From an uncultured Clostridia bacterium (lineage in GTDB: Bacteria > Bacillota > Limnochordia > Darwinibacteriales > DTU012), in NCBI GenBank assembly GCA_900019385.1, contig FIZJ01000006.1:30593-94592 (forward strand): a stretch of DNA of 64,000 bases, read 5' to 3'. The translations under genes and the position numbers were made by a program. This document shows, piece after piece, positions 59,568-64,000 of the stretch. Below the pieces are notes generated by a model. That model made no database searches. It saw only the letters and a program-made list of their open reading frames with translations, and was not told the DNA's origin. Each line of letters opens with the position of its first letter. Positions within the stretch are counted from its first letter, which is position 1.

Positions 59568-60518
59568 ATGAATGAATATCAATTCACTCAGGCAGAAATG
59601 AACGCACTATCGGCTCAGAACCGCCAATTTGATTCGCTCTTCGATCAAGAGCTAACCGAGATGCTCCAGGGAGCGAATTATCTTTTGGAGAAGCATTTGG
59701 TGCAGTTTTTTGCAGCACCCATATGCATCGACGGCTTCTATGCCGAAAAGACACTAGGCCGTCTCGGGCGGCACTATATTGATGCAGATGAGCTTTACAT
59801 TTTTCCTGTCACTTTCCAATTCGGCAACACTCTGGTCATGATTCACGCCAAAGATGCCGAACAGATGGCTGGTTTCCTCAATGTTACCGTGATACGGGCA
59901 ATCGAGCTGTTGGTGGAGGAGTTTGTCAATACGGTCTCGGAGTTTCTTACCGAGCTTACGGGTTATTGGCATTACGGCAGCATTTTGCCTGTAAAAAAGC
60001 TGGCAGCCGCCGAAATCGGTGCATTGACTCAAATCCCCAGCCACATTGTTCACTACAATATTGGTTTCAACTCATCAAGTGTTGAATTGTTTTGGCTGCT
60101 TCCGGGAGACAAGCTTAGTGAAAAAACTCGGTTTAGGGATGCGGTTCCAACTGTTGAAAAACAAGTTAGGAGCCAGAGAGTCATGAACGTTAAACAATCA
60201 AAGGTTTTTCAAGTAGAGATATATCAATTTGACACGCTTGCGGTTGACCACCCAGAGAATGTAAAACACCCCTTGGATATTGTATCTGATGTCACCATTC
60301 CCGTCATTGCCGAACTAGGTATGACCACCATGCGCCTGGAAGACATTATGAAGTTGAAGGTAGGAGAAGTGATCACCCTGAAGAAAGCCGCGGGTGATCC
60401 AGCTGATGTCTACATTTTCGATAAGAATGTCGCCAAGGCGGAAATCATGGTTGTCGACGAACACCTTGGCCTGCGCATCCTTGAGATCGACAGCGGAATC
60501 GATAGGATAAAATCATAA
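59568..60518 (+). CDS. FliN/FliY-like flagellar motor switch protein
   Basis: The 316-aa protein occupies the place where fliM and fliY usually lie. The C-terminus (about 236-310) is a clear FliN/SpoA domain: DIVSDVTIPVIAELGMTTMRLEDIMKLKVGEVI. The first residues YQFTQAEMNALSAQ resemble the FliM/FliY N-terminal helix (consensus LSQxEIDALL), which in other species binds CheY-P. The middle (about 20-185) may be a divergent CheC-like or FliM-middle-like domain, but I see no clear catalytic CheC signature. It could combine FliM and FliN roles, or FliM may be encoded elsewhere. Confidence 0.85.
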   Translation: MNEYQFTQAEMNALSAQNRQFDSLFDQELTEMLQGANYLLEKHLVQFFAAPICIDGFYAEKTLGRLGRHYIDADELYIFPVTFQFGNTLVMIHAKDAEQMAGFLNVTVIRAIELLVEEFVNTVSEFLTELTGYWHYGSILPVKKLAAAEIGALTQIPSHIVHYNIGFNSSSVELFWLLPGDKLSEKTRFRDAVPTVEKQVRSQRVMNVKQSKVFQVEIYQFDTLAVDHPENVKHPLDIVSDVTIPVIAELGMTTMRLEDIMKLKVGEVITLKKAAGDPADVYIFDKNVAKAEIMVVDEHLGLRILEIDSGIDRIKS

Positions 60519-60596
60519 CCTATGCAGGAAAAACCTGACAAAAATCGAATTTCTCACAATAGATAGGAAGAAGTGGCGGCCGGCGAGGTGGGACAG

Positions 60597-60902
60597 GTGA
60601 GTTTTCTTGATGCGGAAATGGTGTTAGGTTTACTCAAAGTGGCGGTCGTCCTAGCCTGCTTGGCCCCGTTCGTCTATTACACAGCCCGATGGTATGCCAG
60701 AGTGCACACCGCCAACAGTACTGTGAGCGTGAGAGAACGGATTCCGCTGGGAGCCAACCGTTTTCTGTATGTGGTCGAATGGGCGGGGAACAGATATCTC
60801 GTCGCTGTAACCAATCAGCAGGTCGCAGTAATTGACAGGCACAGCGCAGCAACTGCCTCGACGCAAGGGGAAGGTGGTGAGCAGCCATCATTTCAGAATT
60901 AG
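60597..60902 (+). CDS. fliO: Flagellar biosynthetic protein FliO
   Basis: FliO/FliZ assists assembly of the FliP export gate. The 101-aa protein has one membrane segment (about 8-28) followed by a short cytosolic domain with TVSVRERIPLGANRFLYVVEWAGNRYLVAVTNQQV, typical of FliO. I chose the GTG at 60597, 6 nt behind GAGGTG; the track GTG at 60573 has a poorer site. Confidence 0.85.
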   Translation: MSFLDAEMVLGLLKVAVVLACLAPFVYYTARWYARVHTANSTVSVRERIPLGANRFLYVVEWAGNRYLVAVTNQQVAVIDRHSAATASTQGEGGEQPSFQN

Positions 60903-61555
60903 GCCTCAACATTCTAGAGAATCCAGGGGAATTAACGGCTGCCCTGCAGATCCTAATCGCATTGACAGTCTTGACACTGGCCCCGGCGATTCTCATTTTA
61001 ATGACTTCTTTTACCCGGATTGTAGTTTCCTTGTCGTTTATCCGCAACGCTATCGCAACCAATCAGATGCCCCCCAACCAGGTTATTATCGGGCTCTCGC
61101 TGTTTTTGACTTTTTTTATTATGGCCCCGGTGTTCAGCGACGCCTATACCAATGGGGTCGCACCTTATCTGGCCGGGGAGGTCGACTTCGAGAATGCGCT
61201 GAACCTTACCCTGGAACCAATTCGGGAATTCATGTTCAAGCATACTCGAGAAAAAGACTTGGCCATCTTCCTGGAGGCCAGAGGAGAGCCACAGCCTGAA
61301 ATCAAGGAAGATGTCAGCTTTTTGGCCCTGGTTCCCGCATTTGTCATATCTGAGTTGAAAACTGCGTTTCAGATAGGCTTCATGATTTTCATCCCGTTTT
61401 TGGTAATCGATATGATCGTTTCCAGCATTCTCATGGCCATGGGAATGATGATGCTGCCGCCCGTGATGATCTCGCTGCCTTTCAAGATTCTGCTGTTTGT
61501 ACTGGTAGATGGGTGGAATCTGGTGGTTCGTTCTTTGTTGGTCAGCTTTTATTAG
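60887..61555 (+). CDS. fliP: Flagellar biosynthetic protein FliP
   Basis: FliP is the main pore subunit of the flagellar export gate. The core has LMTSFTRIVVSLSFIRNAIATNQMPPNQV and the hallmark MMMLPPVMISLPFKILLFVLVDGW. The track begins at an internal TTG (60962), which would cut into the first membrane segment. The frame is open upstream to 60881 without ATG, GTG or TTG, and the family-like NILENPGELTAALQILIALTVL lies there. The best start is ATC at 60887, 9 nt behind GGTGG in AAGGTGGTGA (or ATT at 60890), giving 222 aa, the B. subtilis length. It overlaps fliO by 16 bp. Confidence 0.92.
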   Translation: MISELGLNILENPGELTAALQILIALTVLTLAPAILILMTSFTRIVVSLSFIRNAIATNQMPPNQVIIGLSLFLTFFIMAPVFSDAYTNGVAPYLAGEVDFENALNLTLEPIREFMFKHTREKDLAIFLEARGEPQPEIKEDVSFLALVPAFVISELKTAFQIGFMIFIPFLVIDMIVSSILMAMGMMMLPPVMISLPFKILLFVLVDGWNLVVRSLLVSFY

Positions 61556-61568
61556 GAGATGAACACGC

Positions 61569-61838
61569 ATGAGCGATGTTGAGATCATCGCAGTCGCCAA
61601 ACAAGCGCTGACAACTGTATTGCTAGTCGCAGGGCCTGCATTGGGGTTTGGCCTGCTTGTCGGCCTGATCATAGGCATTTTTCAAGCGACAACCCAAATT
61701 CATGAGCAAACTCTTACGTTTGTCCCAAAGATCATCGCGGTTTTGGTGTCTATCTTACTGTTTGGCACATGGATGCTGCGAATACTGGTAAACTTTGGCA
61801 GGCAGATTCTGGAAAACCTGCATAAGTTTGTCGTCTAA
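61569..61838 (+). CDS. fliQ: Flagellar biosynthetic protein FliQ
   Basis: FliQ is a small export-gate subunit. The 89-aa protein has two membrane segments and the conserved ALGFGLLVGLIIGIFQATTQIHEQTLTFVPK. Placed between fliP and fliR, as usual. Confidence 0.96.
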   Translation: MSDVEIIAVAKQALTTVLLVAGPALGFGLLVGLIIGIFQATTQIHEQTLTFVPKIIAVLVSILLFGTWMLRILVNFGRQILENLHKFVV

Positions 61839-61852
61839 ACGAGGTTTGGGCC

Positions 61853-62608
61853 ATGCTCGGCTTTGATGGGTACTTGCTAGCTTTCATCCGTATATCAACA
61901 TTCCTCTTCGCCGCACCGCCGTTTCGGCAAAGAGGCATTCCCCCGCAGGTGAAAATCGGGCTTGCAGGGCTGATGGCGATCCTTGTAGCGCCGTCGATCG
62001 CGTTTGATGGTGAGTTTACACGGCACTGGATTGCTTTGGTTGTTCAAGAAGTTGGAGTTGGGATGCTGCTGGCGTTCATAGTTTCTTTGGTCTTTGCCGC
62101 TATTCATTTTTCCGGCCAGTTGACAGATTTCCCAATCGGGTTTGGTTTGGCCACAGTTTTCGACCCGCAATCTGGGATGCAGCTGCCGGTGTTTTCTCAG
62201 TTTTATAATGTGCTGGCAACCATTATCTTTTTTGCCGTCGACGCCCATTTGTGGATTCTCAGAGCCTTAAGCCAAAGTTTCCACTATTTGCCTTTCAACA
62301 GCTTTTTCTCGCTGGAATTCACGATGGAAGCTTTCGCGGCATTGGGCAAGAATTTATTTGTGATTGGATTTCAAATCGCCGCCCCGGTGATGGGTACAAT
62401 CGTGCTCGTGGATGTGGCGTTGGGAGTCATCACAAGGGTCGTACCGCAGCTTAATGTCTTTGTGATGGGTTTTCCAATCAAGAACTTATTGGGAATGTTC
62501 GTCATTATTCTGGCCATACCAGCTTATGTTGCCTTGGCAGCGAAACTGTTCGCCTATGACGGTATTCTGATGCAAATAATCTGGGGACTGATTCGCTCAA
62601 TAAGCTAG
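61853..62608 (+). CDS. fliR: Flagellar biosynthetic protein FliR
   Basis: FliR completes the FliPQR gate. The 251-aa protein has about six membrane segments and typical stretches RISTFLFAAPPFRQRGIPPQVKIGLAGL and VPQLNVFVMGFPIKNLLGM. ATG start; flhB follows 9 bp later. Confidence 0.95.
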   Translation: MLGFDGYLLAFIRISTFLFAAPPFRQRGIPPQVKIGLAGLMAILVAPSIAFDGEFTRHWIALVVQEVGVGMLLAFIVSLVFAAIHFSGQLTDFPIGFGLATVFDPQSGMQLPVFSQFYNVLATIIFFAVDAHLWILRALSQSFHYLPFNSFFSLEFTMEAFAALGKNLFVIGFQIAAPVMGTIVLVDVALGVITRVVPQLNVFVMGFPIKNLLGMFVIILAIPAYVALAAKLFAYDGILMQIIWGLIRSIS

Positions 62609-62617
62609 GAGTGCGTT

Positions 62618-63721
62618 ATGAGAGATTGGATTGAACTTGACCATTTCAAAATCAATCTGCAGCTCTTTGCCGAGGAGAAAACAGAGAGTGCCACTCCTCA
62701 CAAAAGAGAAGAAGTGCGCAAAAAGGGCCAGGTCCCTAGAAGCGGCGAGGTTGGGCCGGCATTGATAATCCTGACCGGGTTTTATGTGCTGAAAACAGCC
62801 ATTGGTTATGGATTGGAACGAATCCACGCACTGATCATTTATTTCCTGGCCAATGCCACCAGCTGGAACGGCAGTGAAGACACGGCGTTCAGCTTCTTCC
62901 TGACGGCTGCCAAAGAAGCAGCTATCATATTGCTGCCGGTTTTCGGCGCTTTGCTTTTGGTTGGTTACGCTGCCCAAGCTGTCCAGGTTGGTTTGATGTT
63001 CAACATGTCCCTTATTCAGCCTCAGCTAAGCCGGATCAATCCTTTCGAGGGTTTTAAACGCCTGTTTTCCAAACGGGCCATAGTGGAATTTCTTAAGTCA
63101 GTTCTCAAGATCGGCATTGTGGGATGGCTGGCCTTTGCACAAGTAAGGCAGCGTCTGCCGTGGCTTACCAATTTGGCTTCACTGCAGATTTTTGACAGCT
63201 CCCTTTTGGTGGGCACCTCGATTGTGGCACTTGCCCAGGGATTGGGGCTTACTCTTTTGGTTTTGGCTTTGGCAGACTATTACTACCAGCGGTGGGAATT
63301 TGAAAAGAACATCCGCATGACCAAACATGAAGTAAAAGAAGAATTCAAGCAAACAGAAGGCGACCCATTGATTCGCTCCCGTATCCGGCAAAAACAGCGC
63401 GAGTTGGCCACAAGACGCATGATGCAGGCCGTTCCGACAGCGGATGTTGTAATCACTAACCCCACCCATATTGCCGTAGCCTTGCTTTACCAGGCAGACA
63501 AGATGGCCGCGCCGGAGGTAGTGGCTAAAGGCGCAGGCGTAGTAGCTGAAAAGATTCGTGACCTTGCCAAAACGCACGGTGTCCCGCTCGTGGAGAATCC
63601 ACCTTTGGCCAGAGCCTTATTCCGTTCTGTCGATATTGGGCAGCAAATACCTGCCGAACTGTACGCGGCCGTCGCCGAAGTGCTGGCGTTCATCTACCGC
63701 CTGAGGAACCGGGCGTTGTAA
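62618..63721 (+). CDS. flhB: Flagellar biosynthetic protein FlhB
   Basis: FlhB sets export specificity and cleaves itself. The 367-aa protein has FAEEKTESATPHKREEVRKKGQVPRS at the start, four membrane segments and the autocleavage site NPTH (about 280) in ITNPTHIAVALLY. The C-terminal ENPPLARALFRSVDIGQQIP is also conserved. Confidence 0.97.
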   Translation: MRDWIELDHFKINLQLFAEEKTESATPHKREEVRKKGQVPRSGEVGPALIILTGFYVLKTAIGYGLERIHALIIYFLANATSWNGSEDTAFSFFLTAAKEAAIILLPVFGALLLVGYAAQAVQVGLMFNMSLIQPQLSRINPFEGFKRLFSKRAIVEFLKSVLKIGIVGWLAFAQVRQRLPWLTNLASLQIFDSSLLVGTSIVALAQGLGLTLLVLALADYYYQRWEFEKNIRMTKHEVKEEFKQTEGDPLIRSRIRQKQRELATRRMMQAVPTADVVITNPTHIAVALLYQADKMAAPEVVAKGAGVVAEKIRDLAKTHGVPLVENPPLARALFRSVDIGQQIPAELYAAVAEVLAFIYRLRNRAL

Positions 63722-63743
63722 CTCGTGGGTTGGAGGGTATATC

Positions 63744-64000
63744 GTGATTAATGGTACCGCGCCCCTGCACAAATTAAGCCAATACCGGGACATCTATGTC
63801 ATAGTAGCAGTACTTCTGGTTGTTATCATGATGGTGCTGCCGCTTCCCCCATTTATGCTGGACATCCTTTTGGCATGCAACATCAGCTTGTCTCTGCTTG
63901 TACTGCTTTTGTCGATGAATATCCGTGAACCGCTGGAAATGTCCGTATTTCCTACTTTGCTATTGTTGTTGACGCTGCTTAGGCTGTCGCTCAGCATATC
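63744..64000 (+). CDS. flhA: Flagellar biosynthesis protein FlhA, N-terminal part
   Basis: Only the first 85 codons are inside the window, so it is not in the ORF track. The GTG at 63744 is 6 nt behind GGAGGG. The visible part has two membrane segments and the family stretch DILLACNISLSLLVLLLSMNIREPLEMSVFPTLLL, followed by RLSLS. FlhA forms the export-apparatus ring that receives substrates. Follows flhB, as usual. Confidence 0.95.
   Translation, partial: MINGTAPLHKLSQYRDIYVIVAVLLVVIMMVLPLPPFMLDILLACNISLSLLVLLLSMNIREPLEMSVFPTLLLLLTLLRLSLSI

Overview
The window is a gene-dense stretch of housekeeping chromosome from a flagellated, endospore-forming member of the Bacillota (Firmicutes). The gene order supports this: prkC-rsgA-rpe-thiN-rpmB-asp23-fakA-recG, fapR-plsX-fab-acpP-rnc-smc-ftsY-ylxM-ffh-rpsP-khpA-rimM-trmD-rplS-lepB-rbgA-rnhB, dprA-topA-xerC-hslVU-codY, then the fla/che operon from flgB onward. 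CodY, FapR, a SpoVV/YlbJ homologue, a CwlJ-like cortex hydrolase and a SigH-like sigma factor all point the same way. The mix (coaD and rsmD after recG, DUF177-rpmF ahead of fapR, a TPP-controlled thiT-thiN) looks more like a deep-branching clostridial or Limnochordia-type lineage than a Bacillus, but I cannot fix the taxon from sequence alone. No rRNA, tRNA, CRISPR array or insertion sequence was seen.

Region 1 (1-9250): end of a class B PBP, PASTA kinase PrkC, RsgA and Rpe. A 0.7 kb mostly non-coding leader follows, with a perfect sigma-A promoter, an unexplained structured stretch and a TPP riboswitch plus terminator controlling thiT-thiN. rpmB lies on the minus strand, and asp23-fakA-degV (fatty acid kinase) diverges from it. 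Region 2 (9272-15138): recG, rsmD, coaD, a coiled-coil protein, spoVV/ylbJ on the minus strand, then DUF177-rpmF. Region 3 (15140-23172): fapR-plsX-fabH-fabD-fabG-acpP-fabF-rnc with a FapR operator. A divergent pair (a protein with a degenerate S24/LexA fold, and a SigH-like sigma factor) interrupts the usual rnc-smc junction. Region 4 (23236-36466): smc-ftsY, ylxM-ffh-rpsP-khpA-rimM-trmD-rplS-lepB-rbgA-rnhB, an HD-GYP phosphodiesterase, yraN and dacF. Region 5 (36466-46752): a cwlJ-like hydrolase and comM on the minus strand, two tandem Lrp/AsnC regulators, a small zinc-ribbon protein, dprA, topA, xerC, hslVU and codY. Region 6 (46848-64000): a continuous flagellar operon flgB-flgC-fliE-fliF-fliG-fliH-fliI-fliJ-motE-like-fliK-flgD-flgE-motA-motB-fliL-fliN/Y-like-fliO-P-Q-R-flhB-flhA, running off the window.

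The genes form linked modules. FakA and the DegV/FakB protein phosphorylate exogenous fatty acids, PlsX links acyl-phosphate to acyl-ACP, and FapR controls the fab genes. SRP (Ffh, FtsY, YlxM) and LepB handle export; RimM, TrmD, RsgA, RbgA and KhpA serve ribosome and tRNA maturation. Translation starts vary widely: many TTG and GTG starts, and at least two and probably three genes (plsX, fliP, possibly fliK) whose best start is ATT or ATC. The most unusual points are the S24-like/sigma pair with a perfect 10-bp inverted repeat between them, the lack of fliM next to a FliN/FliY-like protein, the unexplained structured leader near 4.1-4.4 kb, and long hairpins around flgE.
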